Shown: piece after piece, positions 25,691 to 38,596 of the stretch
Position numbering within the stretch: the stretch's first letter is position 1
How the letters are laid out: the number at the start of each line of letters is the position of its first letter
Assembly: GCF_012933545.1 (NCBI RefSeq)
Contig: NZ_JAADJU010000002.1
Coordinates: 62,001 to 126,000 of the forward strand
Length of the DNA: 64,000 nt
Source: Rouxiella aceris
GTDB lineage: Bacteria > Pseudomonadota > Gammaproteobacteria > Enterobacterales > Enterobacteriaceae
Direction of reading: 5' to 3'
Notes under the pieces: model-generated
The model's database searches: none
Seen by the model: the letters and a program-made list of their open reading frames with translations, nothing else
Told to the model about the DNA's origin: nothing
Made by a program: the position numbers and the translations under genes

Positions 25691-26512
25691 TTAACTGCGG
25701 ATCGGGATGCGATTCTGGATCATATGCTCGATCAGCGCGATAAACAGATCTGCGCTGAACAATGAGGTATAAGGCAGAGAAAAGAGTGTACGGCCATGTC
25801 TGTCGAGCAACTTGATCAGCTGGCTGTTACTGCCGCCGCTAATAAAGTGGATATCTTCAAGGGCAATATGATGACCGTCATCAGAATCCAGTTTGCGCGC
25901 CGAAAGCCGCAGCTTTTTTTCATTCATCAATAAAAAATTACCGCGCAAAAAACGTCTTACTTTACTTTCACTTTCAGTCAGGTAGCTAAAAGTTACCGTA
26001 CCGTCCTGTGCCAGAATGGTCAGTGCTTGAGGGCCGCGAAATAGCAGTTGTTCATTTTTTATAATCTCGATTAATCGGTCCGCATGAGCAATATTAGGCG
26101 AGATTTTATGCCATGATTTTTCGGCATTTTCGCGAAAAGCCATGGCGTTTAATATTTTTAAAGTATATTTACCAGTACGAAAACGATAGATATCATTAAT
26201 TCGTTCAAAAGGAATGAATTTATTTTTATTATCCGGTTTGGAAATCACTAATACGCCGTTTTCATACAGCTGATATATTTGTCTGGGCTTGATAAACTGG
26301 CGTAAAACAAACAGCACAATGCCGAGAGCAATACTAAACATGGTTGAAGCCAGGATAGTTTGCAACCCGAAGTAGCCATTTTTGCCAAACGTCAGCAGCA
26401 ACACCAGTTGCACTGCTCCTGCCACCATCAGCAGCGCAGCCAGCACCAGGGTGATCCACGAGTTTGCCTTTGCAAAACCATGCCGGCTAAGCAGCCGACC
26501 TTCATTGATCAT
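25691..26512 (-). CDS. Two-helix membrane protein of unknown function
   Basis: A 273-residue protein I do not recognise. Two hydrophobic helices lie at about residues 17-42 and 52-74. A soluble region follows with strand-like repeats (IYQLYENGVLVISK, FIPFERINDIYRFRTGKY), which recalls the PH-like domain of bacterial YcxB/YdbT-type membrane proteins. The C-terminal half (FSYLTESESKVRRFLRGNFLL, HIALEDIHFISGG) may be a second copy of that fold. It is convergent with rseC and fills the space before lepA, where E. coli has no such gene. Confidence 0.75.
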   Translation of the reverse strand: MINEGRLLSRHGFAKANSWITLVLAALLMVAGAVQLVLLLTFGKNGYFGLQTILASTMFSIALGIVLFVLRQFIKPRQIYQLYENGVLVISKPDNKNKFIPFERINDIYRFRTGKYTLKILNAMAFRENAEKSWHKISPNIAHADRLIEIIKNEQLLFRGPQALTILAQDGTVTFSYLTESESKVRRFLRGNFLLMNEKKLRLSARKLDSDDGHHIALEDIHFISGGSNSQLIKLLDRHGRTLFSLPYTSLFSADLFIALIEHMIQNRIPIRS

Positions 26513-27064
26513 GACATTAACCTTGTGACCGTTTGATTTTTAAAATATAAAATAATTAATTAATGCTAATGGGTAATTCATCGAACAAATTTATTTTTAT
26601 AACAGGTAGTTAATGATAATTGCGCTGTTTAGTAAATGAGCATTTTCCTAAACTGTCTGTCGGGGTTGCAAGTTGGCGACAGTACGCTAAATAGCATTCA
26701 ATTTAATTAATTGATCGCTAAAGCGGGGCTTTCCGTCAGCTACAATAAATAGCCACAGACGCGGGAAATATCCCGGTTTGCCGTCACCTCGGCGCGTGGT
26801 TCTGTCTGAGGGGGCAAAACGAGGACTTGTTTGGCGTGCGCGACGCGTTTTTTATCCCCGCCGTCGCGGGTTGTTGCTCAGAAAAGGGCACTTATCTGCC
26901 TTAAACGGCAAATCTCTCCTGTATTGCATAGATAGCATCCTTTCGTGGAACCGGCATACAGTGTAAGATGCGCCCATATTTGCGTGGCGAGTTTTGGCGT
27001 TGAGTCCTTAGCTGTGTCCATGATAAAGGTTTAAGCGCTATCAATTAGAGAAAATGATCTATAA
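26513..27064 (+). other. Long untranslated spacer before lepA
   Basis: About 550 bases without a credible gene. The half nearest the unknown membrane gene is AT-rich; the other half is GC-rich. A palindrome CGGGAAATATCCCG lies near 26762, and a TACAAT -10-like hexamer near 26741 may belong to the lepAB promoter. The long leader suggests regulation of lepA at the RNA level, but no known RNA family is recognised. Confidence 0.5.
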
Positions 27065-28864
27065 ATGAAGAACATAAGAAACTTCTCCATTATTGCCCAC
27101 ATTGACCACGGTAAGTCGACACTCTCTGACCGTATTATCCAGATATGCGGTGGCTTGTCCGATCGTGAAATGGCCTCTCAGGTTCTTGATTCTATGGATC
27201 TTGAACGTGAACGCGGCATCACCATCAAAGCGCAAAGCGTGACGCTGGACTATAAAGCCAAGAATGGTGAAATCTATCATCTCAACTTTATCGATACTCC
27301 GGGGCACGTGGACTTCTCTTATGAGGTTTCTCGCTCACTGGCCGCCTGTGAAGGCGCGCTGCTGGTCGTTGATGCCGGACAGGGTGTCGAAGCTCAGACC
27401 CTGGCCAACTGCTATACCGCGCTGGATATGGATCTTGAAGTCGTTCCTGTGCTGAACAAGATTGACCTGCCTGCTGCCGAGCCCGATCGCGTCGCGCAGG
27501 AAATCGAAGATATCGTCGGTATTGATGCCACTGACGCCGTGCGTTGTTCGGCAAAAACCGGGGTAGGCGTGCCGGATATATTGGAACGTCTGGTCCGCGA
27601 TATTCCGCCGCCACAAGGCGACGCAGATGCCCCTTTGCAGGCGTTGATTATCGACTCCTGGTTTGACAACTACCTCGGCGTAGTCTCGCTGGTGCGTATC
27701 AAAAACGGCACCATGCGCAAGGGCGACAAGATCAAGGTAATGAGCACCGGCCAGGTGTATAACGCCGACCGTCTGGGGATCTTTACGCCAAAACGTGTCG
27801 ATCGCGAAGTATTGAACTGCGGCGAAGTGGGTTGGCTGGTTTGTGCCATCAAAGATATTTTGGGCGCACCGGTCGGCGATACCCTGACCCTGGCTCGCCA
27901 GCCGGCAGATAAAGCGCTGCCAGGCTTTAAGAAAGTGAAGCCGCAGGTTTACGCCGGCTTGTTCCCGATCAGCTCCGATGATTACGAAAACTTCCGCGAT
28001 GCGTTGGGCAAATTAAGCCTCAATGACGCTTCGCTGTTCTATGAACCAGAAAGCTCCACCGCCCTTGGCTTTGGTTTCCGCTGTGGCTTCCTGGGTCTGT
28101 TGCACATGGAGATCATTCAGGAACGTCTTGAACGTGAGTACGATCTTGAACTGATCACTACGGCACCCACAGTAGTCTACGAAGTGGAAACCACGGCAGG
28201 TGAGACGGTTTATGTCGACAGTCCTTCCAAGTTGCCGCCGCTAAATAACATTCTCGAACTGCGCGAACCGATCGCCGAATGTCATATGCTGATGCCGCAG
28301 GAATACCTGGGCAACGTGATCACCTTGTGTATTGAGAAACGTGGTATGCAGACTAATATGGTCTATCACGGCAATCAGGTGGCGTTGACCTACGAAATTC
28401 CAATGGCCGAAGTGGTGCTGGACTTCTTTGACCGTCTGAAATCAACCTCGCGCGGCTATGCATCGCTCGATTACAATTTCAAACGATTCCAGACTTCAGA
28501 TATGGTGCGCGTTGATGTTCTAATTAACGGTGAACGTGTAGATGCCCTGGCATTAATCACCCACCGCGAGAACTCACAGTATCGTGGTCGTGATCTGGTC
28601 GAAAAAATGAAAGAGCTGATCCCGCGTCAGCAATTTGATATTGCCATTCAGGCAGCGATCGGTAATCACGTGATTGCCCGTTCTACCGTGAAACAGTTAC
28701 GTAAAAACGTGTTGGCCAAGTGCTATGGCGGTGACGTCAGCCGTAAGAAGAAACTCTTACAAAAACAAAAAGATGGCAAGAAACGCATGAAGCAGGTGGG
28801 TAATGTTGAATTACCACAGGAAGCGTTCCTGGCTATTTTGCACGTAGGTAAAGACGGAAAGTAA
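27065..28864 (+). CDS. lepA: Elongation factor 4
   Basis: A 599-residue translational GTPase that promotes ribosome maturation and back-translocation. The G domain begins [10 protein letters not shown] (G1) at about residue 10, then DTPGHVDF (G3) and NKIDLP (G4). Domains II, III and V and the LepA-specific C-terminal domain with [16 protein letters not shown] follow. Length is exactly that of E. coli LepA. lepB follows after 29 bases. Confidence 0.97.
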   Translation: MKNIRNFSIIAHIDHGKSTLSDRIIQICGGLSDREMASQVLDSMDLERERGITIKAQSVTLDYKAKNGEIYHLNFIDTPGHVDFSYEVSRSLAACEGALLVVDAGQGVEAQTLANCYTALDMDLEVVPVLNKIDLPAAEPDRVAQEIEDIVGIDATDAVRCSAKTGVGVPDILERLVRDIPPPQGDADAPLQALIIDSWFDNYLGVVSLVRIKNGTMRKGDKIKVMSTGQVYNADRLGIFTPKRVDREVLNCGEVGWLVCAIKDILGAPVGDTLTLARQPADKALPGFKKVKPQVYAGLFPISSDDYENFRDALGKLSLNDASLFYEPESSTALGFGFRCGFLGLLHMEIIQERLEREYDLELITTAPTVVYEVETTAGETVYVDSPSKLPPLNNILELREPIAECHMLMPQEYLGNVITLCIEKRGMQTNMVYHGNQVALTYEIPMAEVVLDFFDRLKSTSRGYASLDYNFKRFQTSDMVRVDVLINGERVDALALITHRENSQYRGRDLVEKMKELIPRQQFDIAIQAAIGNHVIARSTVKQLRKNVLAKCYGGDVSRKKKLLQKQKDGKKRMKQVGNVELPQEAFLAILHVGKDGK

Positions 28865-28893
28865 GCCTTTAATAAGTAAGTCAAGGAGTAGGA

Positions 28894-29874
28894 ATGGCTA
28901 ACATGTTTGCTCTGATTTTGGCGCTGGCAACGCTGGTGTCAGGGATCATCTGGTGTCTGGACCGATTTAAACTTGCTCCTGCTCGTCGGGAGAAAGTGGC
29001 GCGCCTGAAACTCGAAACTGCCGGCGCAGTAGACGAAAAAACCTTGAGCAACGTGGCAAAGCAGCCAGGTTGGGTGGAAACCTGTGCCTCGGTATTCCCG
29101 GTGTTGCTGGTGGTATTTGTTGTTCGTTCTTTTATTTACGAACCTTTCCAAATCCCATCCGGTTCAATGATGCCTACACTGTTGATTGGCGACTTTATTG
29201 TGGTCGAAAAATATGCGTATGGCTTAAAGGATCCTATTACCCAGACTAAGCTTATTCCAACGGGTGAGCCAAAACGTGGTGACGTGGTGGTATTTAAATA
29301 TCCCCTGAATCCGCAACTGGATTATATTAAGCGCCTTGTAGGTTTACCGGGTGACCGTGTGACTTACGATGCGGGCAGCAAGGAAGTTACCGTGCAACCG
29401 GCCTGTAATAGCAGTCAGGCGTGCGATAAAGCCCTGGCAGTGACCTACAGCGCCAGCGAAGCCAGTGCCTTTGTGCAAACCTTTGGCCGTGTTTCTGCCG
29501 GTGGCGAAGCCAGCAGCGGTTTTTTTGAAACCGATCCTGCTGCCTCAGTGCCGCAGGACGGCGTTCGTTTACTAGCCCGCAAAGAGACGCTGGGTGATGT
29601 CACCCATAATATCCTGGTGGTTCCCGGTGCTCGTGACCAGTTAGGCGCCTATTATCAACAGCCTGGCCAACCTTTGGGTACCTGGGTTGTTCCCGCCGGT
29701 CATTATTTTATGATGGGCGATAACCGTGATAACAGCGCTGACAGCCGTTATTGGGGCTTTGTACCAGAAAAAGATCTGGTGGGCAGAGCGTCCGGTATTT
29801 GGATGAGCTTTACGAAGCAAGAAGGTGAATGGCCAACGGGTATACGTTTAAACCGTATTGGTGGACTTCATTAA
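28894..29874 (+). CDS. lepB: Signal peptidase I
   Basis: A 326-residue inner-membrane protease that removes signal peptides. Two transmembrane helices (about residues 4-22 and 62-79) precede the periplasmic domain. The nucleophile Ser91 is in PSGSMMPTLL and the general base Lys is in YIKRLVGLPGD. The box GDNRDNSADSR is conserved. It is co-transcribed with lepA. Confidence 0.97.
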   Translation: MANMFALILALATLVSGIIWCLDRFKLAPARREKVARLKLETAGAVDEKTLSNVAKQPGWVETCASVFPVLLVVFVVRSFIYEPFQIPSGSMMPTLLIGDFIVVEKYAYGLKDPITQTKLIPTGEPKRGDVVVFKYPLNPQLDYIKRLVGLPGDRVTYDAGSKEVTVQPACNSSQACDKALAVTYSASEASAFVQTFGRVSAGGEASSGFFETDPAASVPQDGVRLLARKETLGDVTHNILVVPGARDQLGAYYQQPGQPLGTWVVPAGHYFMMGDNRDNSADSRYWGFVPEKDLVGRASGIWMSFTKQEGEWPTGIRLNRIGGLH

Positions 29875-29885
29875 TTTTGTGTCTA

Positions 29886-29980
29886 TATAGCCGAAATACC
29901 TCGAGTGGCATCCTGGCATCACCCGCACAAGGTCGCGGAGTAATGGCAAACAGGATGCGGCTTGAAGTATTACGGCTATA
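29886..29980. repeat. Long inverted repeat in the lepB-rnc spacer
   Basis: Arms of about 30 bases face each other: TATAGCCG-AATAC-TC-AG--GCATCCTG (29886-29914) and its near complement ending CGGCTATA (29952-29980), with a 37-base centre. Transcribed, it would give a long double-stranded stem about 190 bases before the rnc start. It could be a dispersed palindromic repeat or the site at which RNase III cleaves its own message. Confidence 0.75.
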
Positions 29981-30163
29981 GCCAATATATAAACGCAGCA
30001 TTATATTCCCACTCGTTGTAGAATATCTCTTCGAGCGATAAAAGTTGGCTCCTCGATAAAATAGAGGGAGCCACTGCAAACGAAACAGCTTTGGATTGGC
30101 TTTTGGCAAAGCAGGCCTGTTCCGTATGCTGAAGTTTTTGACGCATTCTTGATCTATTGGTAA

Positions 30164-31749
<1,586 letters not shown>

Positions 31750-31760
31750 GGTCTCCGCCT

Positions 31761-32498
31761 ATGGAAGGCTGGCAACGCGCATTTGTCTTGCATGGGCGAC
31801 CTTACAGTGAAACCAGCCTGATGCTGGATCTATTCACTGAAGGACAAGGGCGGGTACGCATACTGGCAAAAGGTGCGCGTGGCCGCCGTTCCAATCTAAA
31901 AGGCTGTTTACAGCCTTTTACGCCATTACTGGTTCGCTGGAGCGGCCGCGGAGAAGTCAAAACCCTGCGCAGCGCTGAACCGGTATCAATGGCACTTCCT
32001 CTCTCTGGTTCCATCCTCTACAGCGGGCTCTATGTCAATGAGCTGGTTTCCCGCGTTCTTGAGCAAGAAACCAATTACTCTTCACTATTCTTTGATTACC
32101 TTAATTGCCTGCAAAATCTTGCGGCGGCCAGTCATTCCCCGGAACAGGCGCTGCGTCAGTTTGAACTGGCGTTATTACAGCACCTGGGATACGGCGTTGA
32201 TTTTCTCCACTGTGCGGGCAGCGGTGAAGAGGTCAGCGATACCATGACCTATCGTTATCGGGAAGAGAAAGGGTTTATTGCCAGCCTGGTGGTCGACCAT
32301 TACAGTTTTACCGGGCGCGATCTCAAAGCGCTGGCCAGCCGTGAGTTCCCGGATATGGCAACCTTGCAGGCGGCAAAACGTTTTACCCGTATGGCACTTA
32401 AACCTTATCTTGGCGGTAAGCCGTTGAAAAGCAGAGAGCTGTTTCGTCAGTTTGTGTTGAAAAAACCGCTCCCTCCCGCCGAAAGTACTGCCGACTGA
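31761..32498 (+). CDS. recO: DNA repair protein RecO
   Basis: A 245-residue recombination mediator that loads RecA onto SSB-coated DNA with RecR. An N-terminal OB-fold ([34 protein letters not shown]) is followed by a helical domain. It lies 11 bases behind era in the rnc-era-recO-pdxJ-acpS operon. Confidence 0.95.
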   Translation: MEGWQRAFVLHGRPYSETSLMLDLFTEGQGRVRILAKGARGRRSNLKGCLQPFTPLLVRWSGRGEVKTLRSAEPVSMALPLSGSILYSGLYVNELVSRVLEQETNYSSLFFDYLNCLQNLAAASHSPEQALRQFELALLQHLGYGVDFLHCAGSGEEVSDTMTYRYREEKGFIASLVVDHYSFTGRDLKALASREFPDMATLQAAKRFTRMALKPYLGGKPLKSRELFRQFVLKKPLPPAESTAD

Positions 32499-32545
32499 TT
32501 TTGTTTATGAGATATTTAGCACAGAGCTAAAAACAGGAGATTTTC

Positions 32546-33277
32546 ATGGCTGAGTTATTGTTGGGCGTTAATATTGACCATATCGCGACGCTGCGAAACG
32601 CGCGAGGTACCGCTTATCCCGATCCGGTTCAGGCGGCGTTTATTTCCGAGCAGGCGGGTGCCGACGGTATTACTGTCCATTTGCGCGAAGATCGTCGTCA
32701 TATCACCGATCGCGATGTAAGAATTTTGCGTGACACCATCCAGACGCGAATGAACCTGGAAATGGCCGTTACTGACGAAATGGTCGGTATTGCTTGCGAG
32801 ATCAAGCCGCATTTCTGCTGCCTGGTGCCTGAGAAACGCGCAGAAGTCACTACCGAAGGTGGCCTCGATGTTGCCGGGCAAAAAGACAAAATGACCGTGG
32901 CTGTCGAACGCTTGTCCAACGCCGGTATTCTGGTGTCATTATTTATCGATCCCGATGTCCGTCAGATTGATGCCGCCGTTGCCGTTGGTGCGCCCTATAT
33001 TGAGATCCACACCGGTGCCTATGCCGATGCGGCAGAAGGTAGGGATCGTCAGGCGGAATTTGAGCGTATTAAACAGGCTGCCAGCTATGCCGTTGCCAAG
33101 GGGCTGAAAGTCAACGCCGGGCATGGTCTGAATTACAAAAACGTGCTGCCGATTGCGGCACTGCCAGAAATGCACGAGTTGAATATCGGCCATGCGATTA
33201 TCGGTCAGGCAGTGATTGACGGCCTGGCGGCTGCGGTGCGGGAGATGAAAGTCCTGCTGCGTGAAGCTCGCCGCTAA
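32546..33277 (+). CDS. pdxJ: Pyridoxine 5'-phosphate synthase
   Basis: A 243-residue TIM-barrel enzyme that condenses deoxyxylulose 5-phosphate with aminoacetone phosphate to make vitamin B6 phosphate. The start [18 protein letters not shown] is diagnostic. The phosphate-binding GHGLNYKN region and catalytic residues in [10 protein letters not shown] are present. Its stop overlaps the acpS start by one base. Confidence 0.97.
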   Translation: MAELLLGVNIDHIATLRNARGTAYPDPVQAAFISEQAGADGITVHLREDRRHITDRDVRILRDTIQTRMNLEMAVTDEMVGIACEIKPHFCCLVPEKRAEVTTEGGLDVAGQKDKMTVAVERLSNAGILVSLFIDPDVRQIDAAVAVGAPYIEIHTGAYADAAEGRDRQAEFERIKQAASYAVAKGLKVNAGHGLNYKNVLPIAALPEMHELNIGHAIIGQAVIDGLAAAVREMKVLLREARR

Positions 33278-33657
33278 TGGCTATTCTTGGGCTGGGTACC
33301 GATATTGTCGAAATTGCCCGTATCGAAGCGGTGGTTGAACGCAGCGGTGACCGGCTGGCCAGACGCATTTTAAGTGACGGTGAGTGGCAGCAGTATCAGC
33401 ACCATCAGCAACCGGTGCGTTTTCTGGCCAAACGTTTTGCCGTCAAAGAAGCGGCGGCAAAAGCCCTGGGTACCGGCATCCGCAATGGACTGGCTTTTGA
33501 GCAGTTTGAAGTGGTCAATGATGCATTGGGCAAACCCAATCTGATTTTTCACCATCGGGCGGCAGAAATGGCTGCCGAGTTTGGCGTCAGATCGGTGCAT
33601 GTTACGCTGGCCGATGAGCGCCATTACGCCTGTGCCACGGTGATCCTCGAAAACTGA
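33277..33657 (+). CDS. acpS: Holo-acyl-carrier-protein synthase
   Basis: A 126-residue phosphopantetheinyl transferase that activates acyl carrier protein. The metal-binding [11 protein letters not shown] motif is at residues 6-16, and the second signature [14 protein letters not shown] is near residue 57. It is the last gene of the rnc operon. Confidence 0.96.
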   Translation: MAILGLGTDIVEIARIEAVVERSGDRLARRILSDGEWQQYQHHQQPVRFLAKRFAVKEAAAKALGTGIRNGLAFEQFEVVNDALGKPNLIFHHRAAEMAAEFGVRSVHVTLADERHYACATVILEN

Positions 33658-33736
33658 ATTTAGCGCAGGCGCGGGTTGTGAACCACTCCCCCAGACACTT
33701 ATTTCGCTAAGGGTTTGGGGAACTCACCCCCGTGCA

Positions 33737-33985
33737 TCAATGATGCAGCAGCACAAATTTATCCCACAGTTGTTCGTTACTTTCGCGATGTTGGGGATCG
33801 ATGATGATCGTATTATCGATCGGACACACTTTCTGGCAGGTTGGCGTATCGTAGTGGCCAATGCATTCCGTACAGCGTTCGCTGTCGATCTCGTAAAACT
33901 CACTGCCCATGGTAATGGCCTGATTGGGGCATTCCGGCTCGCACATATCGCAGTTGATGCATTTGTGTGTGATTAGCAGGGCCAT
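33737..33985 (-). CDS. yfhL: Ferredoxin-like protein YfhL
   Basis: An 82-residue ferredoxin with two [4Fe-4S] clusters. One is bound by CINCDMCEPECP near the N-terminus. The other is bound by CTECIGHYDTPTCQKVCP, with the spacing typical of the Alvin-type ferredoxins. It is convergent with acpS, as in E. coli, and four residues shorter than the E. coli protein at the C-terminus. Electron-transfer partners are not established. Confidence 0.95.
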   Translation of the reverse strand: MALLITHKCINCDMCEPECPNQAITMGSEFYEIDSERCTECIGHYDTPTCQKVCPIDNTIIIDPQHRESNEQLWDKFVLLHH

Positions 33986-34072
33986 GGTTTTCTCTTATCA
34001 ATATTCTGGCCGTGAATTATAACAGAGTTCAGGTGGCAGATAAGCCCTGGGTGTGGTTTTCGCTGATCTGGA

Positions 34073-34921
34073 TCAGGTCAACTTTTTCACCAAATCTTCG
34101 CTATGTCGGATACGTTCCGGTGCATGGGCGGTATCTTGCTGGATCAGCGCCATAAATAAAATATCGGTCAGCGAGTATTGCGCGGTGGTGGCCGAAATGG
34201 CCGCGCCACGGGTGACCGGCAGCTCAGCCAGGGTATAAAGGCAATGAGCAGCCCGCTGTTGCAGGCTATTGGGCGAGAAACTGGTCAGCGCCAGCGTTTG
34301 TGCACCGCTCTGGCTGGCGACTTCTGCCGCCAGATTGATCTCCCGGCGTTCGCCGCTAAAGGAGATCGCCACCAGCAGATCCTCTTTTGACAAGGCTTGC
34401 ACCGTAGCCAGCAGCACATGGGTATCTGACTCGGCAATGGCGGTAATGCCAATCTTCAGTAGCTTATAGGCAAAATCTTTCGCCACCAGCCCCGAGGCAC
34501 CAATACCGGTAAGCACAATTTTGCGGGCGTTGGACAACATAAATAGCGCCTGTTGCAGGCGTTGCTCACTGTTGATATCCAGCGTGGCGCGCAGTGCCGA
34601 TTGTTTCTCGGCCAGCAGTTTTTCGCCAACGGTCAACAGACTGTCGCTGCTGAGAATATGGTTATGCACGGTGACCACCTGGTCATTGCGCGGTGCCGCC
34701 AGCGCTTCGCTCATCGCTAGCTTCAGGGCCGGGAACCCCTTATAACCCAGTTTCTGTGCAAACTTCACCACGCCTGATTGGCTGACACCCGCCAGATCGG
34801 CCAGCTTCTGCGAGCTTAAATGGCGCGCCTGGTCGGGCTGTGCCAACAGAAAATCCGCCAGCTTTCTGTCGTTTTCTGCCAGCTGCGGATAAATCTGACG
34901 AATACGGATCATACTGCTCAT
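34073..34921 (-). CDS. murR: Repressor of the N-acetylmuramic acid genes
   Basis: A 282-residue RpiR-family regulator. The N-terminal helix-turn-helix (SSQKLADLAGVSQSGVVKFAQKLGYKGFPALK) is followed by a SIS sugar-phosphate domain at about residues 120-260. MurR represses murQP and is relieved by N-acetylmuramic acid 6-phosphate. It is divergent from murQ with palindromic sites between, which supports the call. Confidence 0.9.
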   Translation of the reverse strand: MSSMIRIRQIYPQLAENDRKLADFLLAQPDQARHLSSQKLADLAGVSQSGVVKFAQKLGYKGFPALKLAMSEALAAPRNDQVVTVHNHILSSDSLLTVGEKLLAEKQSALRATLDINSEQRLQQALFMLSNARKIVLTGIGASGLVAKDFAYKLLKIGITAIAESDTHVLLATVQALSKEDLLVAISFSGERREINLAAEVASQSGAQTLALTSFSPNSLQQRAAHCLYTLAELPVTRGAAISATTAQYSLTDILFMALIQQDTAHAPERIRHSEDLVKKLT

Positions 34922-34987
34922 GGTGCCCGGTCCTGAGATTGGTGGCTTGCTAGTGACGTTAAACTAGCAAAAAAAAACTCGCTTTGC

Positions 34988-35033
34988 TGAATAAAATATT
35001 CAAATATGATAAATAATTTAGAATTAAATATTC
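34988..35033 (+). promoter_or_regulatory. MurR-type operators before murQ
   Basis: Two related palindromes, TGAATAAAATATTCA (34988-35002) and GAATTAAATATTC (35021-35033), lie 33 bases apart (start to start) in the murR-murQ spacer. The TGAAT/ATTCA half-sites are typical of RpiR-family operators. The second site ends 11 bases before the murQ start. Confidence 0.68.
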
Positions 35034-35044
35034 AAGAGGTCAGT

Positions 35045-35941
35045 ATGAATTTAGGTGCTTTGGTTTCAGAAACCCGTAATCCGGCCACGTATCGCCTTGA
35101 TGAAATGTCCACGCTGGAGATGGTCACTTGTTTTAACCAGGAAGACAGCAAAGTGCCGCTGGCCATTCAGCAGGTTTTGCCGGAGATTGCCCAGGCGGTT
35201 GATCTGGCTGCGGCTTCTTTTAAGGCGCAGGGGCGGCTGATTTATCTCGGTGCCGGTACCAGCGGACGCCTTGGCGTACTGGATGCCTCCGAGTGTCCAC
35301 CGACTTTCGGTGTGCCTCATGGCATGGTGATCGGCCTGATTGCCGGCGGTCCTGGCGCGCTGCTAAAAGCCGTCGAGGGCGCTGAAGATAATGCCGATCT
35401 CGGCGAACAGGGCTTAAAAGACATTCAACTTAGCGCGGTGGATACCGTGGTCGGCCTGGCCGCCTCGGGGCGAACGCCCTATGTAATTGGCGCGTTGCGT
35501 TATGCCAGCAGTCTCGGCTGTGCGACTGTGGCGATCTCCTGCAATCCGGGCTCGGCTATCGCCCGGGAAGCGCAGGTGGCTATTTCTCCGGTGGTCGGTC
35601 CGGAAGCTTTGACCGGCTCGACGCGCATGAAGTCGGGTACGGCACAGAAGCTGGTGCTGAATATGATCTCCACCGGTGCCATGGTAAAAACCGGCAAAGT
35701 TTATCAAAACCTGATGGTGGATGTTAAAGCCACCAATCACAAGCTGGTGGATCGCGCCTGCCGCATTGTAGTGGAGGCCACTGGTGCGCAACGCAGTGAG
35801 GCAGAAGCGGCATTACAGCAGACCGCCTATGAGGTCAAACCGGCTATTTTGATGATCCTGGCGCAGATCGACGCCAGTCAGGCGCGAGAACGGCTGATTA
35901 AACATCAGGGATTTCTGCGCGCGGCGCTGGCGGACGTATGA
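35045..35941 (+). CDS. murQ: N-acetylmuramic acid 6-phosphate etherase
   Basis: A 298-residue SIS-domain enzyme that cleaves the lactyl ether of MurNAc 6-phosphate to GlcNAc 6-phosphate during cell-wall recycling. Motifs include [36 protein letters not shown] and the C-terminal helical region. The frame opens at 35006, but ATG 35045 behind AAGAGG matches the family start [15 protein letters not shown]. Confidence 0.96.
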   Translation: MNLGALVSETRNPATYRLDEMSTLEMVTCFNQEDSKVPLAIQQVLPEIAQAVDLAAASFKAQGRLIYLGAGTSGRLGVLDASECPPTFGVPHGMVIGLIAGGPGALLKAVEGAEDNADLGEQGLKDIQLSAVDTVVGLAASGRTPYVIGALRYASSLGCATVAISCNPGSAIAREAQVAISPVVGPEALTGSTRMKSGTAQKLVLNMISTGAMVKTGKVYQNLMVDVKATNHKLVDRACRIVVEATGAQRSEAEAALQQTAYEVKPAILMILAQIDASQARERLIKHQGFLRAALADV

Positions 35942-35994
35942 TTTTTCACTGGCGCCAGGGCAACCCTCAGCGCTAATACTTAAGGGGAGAATAT

Positions 35995-37377
35995 ATGGCA
36001 ACGGACAATATCCGGGGACTGGCAGCGCAGATCCTCACTGGCGTCGGCGGTCAAAGTAACATCAATAAACTTGAAAATTGTATGACTCGGGTCAGAATTG
36101 AAGTTTGTGATGAACAGTTACTGGATCTCCCCACCCTTAAAAAACTGGAAGGCGTTAAAGGCTACGTTAAGCAGGGGGATCAGCATCAGCTGGTGGTGGG
36201 TCCTGGTGCGGCTGCCAGGGTCGTCGATGCCATGCGCATTCAGATGCAGGGCAACGGCCAGCAGCAACCGTCGCCTGGTGTCGCCGGGGAGATGGCCCGC
36301 AATAAGGCGCAGGCCAAAGCCAAATATAGTGCGCCAATGAGCGGGATGTTACGTCAGTTGGCCAATGTGTTTATCCCGCTGATCCCGGCGTTTATCGCTT
36401 CCGGGCTGATTATGGGCATTATCAATCTGCTGAAACGGCCTGATATTGCTGGCAGCCTGGCGTTGAGTTATCCCAATATTCTCGGCCTGCTGGCGGTATT
36501 CGGCGGTGCCGTCTTTGCCATTATGAATATACTGGTCGGGGTCAATGCTGCCAGAGTATTCGGCGGTTCACAGGCGATGGGCGGGGTGATGGCCGGGATC
36601 CTTTCCAGTCCGCAACTGGCACAGATCACCTTGTTTGGCGAGGCGTTGCAACCCGGACGCGGCGGGGTGATTGCCGTATTGCTGGTGGTGGCGCTGATGT
36701 GCTGGATCGAAAAACGTCTGCGATTGTGGCTGCCCGAGTCGGTGGAGTTGATCCTTAATCCGTTATTGACCACGCTTATCACTGCCACCCTGGCTATTGT
36801 GATCCTGCAGCCACTGGGGGGCGTGATTTCCGATGCCATTGCGCAAGGGGTGAATCTGGCTATCGATCGCGGCGGTTTATGGGTTGGCGCGCTGCTGGCC
36901 GGGGCCTTTTTGCCGCTGGTATTGTCAGGTCTGCATCAGGGGTTGGTGCCGATCCATGTCGAGTTGATCCAGGCGCACGGTGCCAACCCGCTGCTGCCCA
37001 TTTTGGCGATGGCCGGTGTCGGCCAAGTGGGGGCTGCGATTGCCATATTGATGAAAACCCGCAACGCACGCCTGAAAAAAGTGATCAAAGGGGCATTGCC
37101 GGTCGGTATCCTTGGCATTGGTGAACCGTTGATCTTTGGGGTGACCCTGCCCCTGGGGCGTCCGTTTATCGCGGCTTGTCTCGGCGGAGCGGTGGGAGGG
37201 GCGCTAATTTGCTACTGGAAGGTGGCCACGGTGATCACCTTTGGCATTTCGGGTTTACCTTTGGCGCTGACCATTATCTCCGGTAAAGTGATGCTCTATC
37301 TGGCAGGAACCCTGATCACCATGGTGGCTGGCTTTATTTTTACTTGGCTGATGGGATTCAACGATCCCGAGGAGTAA
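35995..37377 (+). CDS. murP: PTS N-acetylmuramic acid transporter EIIBC
   Basis: A 460-residue phosphotransferase permease that imports and phosphorylates MurNAc. The N-terminal IIB domain carries the phosphorylated cysteine in NCMTRVRIEV (residues 28-37 or so). A linker leads to the ten-helix IIC domain. There is no IIA domain, so it depends on IIA-Glc (Crr) as in E. coli. It lies 53 bases behind murQ in the same operon. Confidence 0.94.
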   Translation: MATDNIRGLAAQILTGVGGQSNINKLENCMTRVRIEVCDEQLLDLPTLKKLEGVKGYVKQGDQHQLVVGPGAAARVVDAMRIQMQGNGQQQPSPGVAGEMARNKAQAKAKYSAPMSGMLRQLANVFIPLIPAFIASGLIMGIINLLKRPDIAGSLALSYPNILGLLAVFGGAVFAIMNILVGVNAARVFGGSQAMGGVMAGILSSPQLAQITLFGEALQPGRGGVIAVLLVVALMCWIEKRLRLWLPESVELILNPLLTTLITATLAIVILQPLGGVISDAIAQGVNLAIDRGGLWVGALLAGAFLPLVLSGLHQGLVPIHVELIQAHGANPLLPILAMAGVGQVGAAIAILMKTRNARLKKVIKGALPVGILGIGEPLIFGVTLPLGRPFIAACLGGAVGGALICYWKVATVITFGISGLPLALTIISGKVMLYLAGTLITMVAGFIFTWLMGFNDPEE

Positions 37378-37381
37378 CGCA

Positions 37382-38583
<1,202 letters not shown>

Positions 38584-38596
38584 GATTACCGTCGCA

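Noticed and set aside
26778-26966. Arg-rich 62-codon frame upstream of lepA
   Set aside because: Low-complexity translation of a GC-rich leader; no ribosome site and no similarity.
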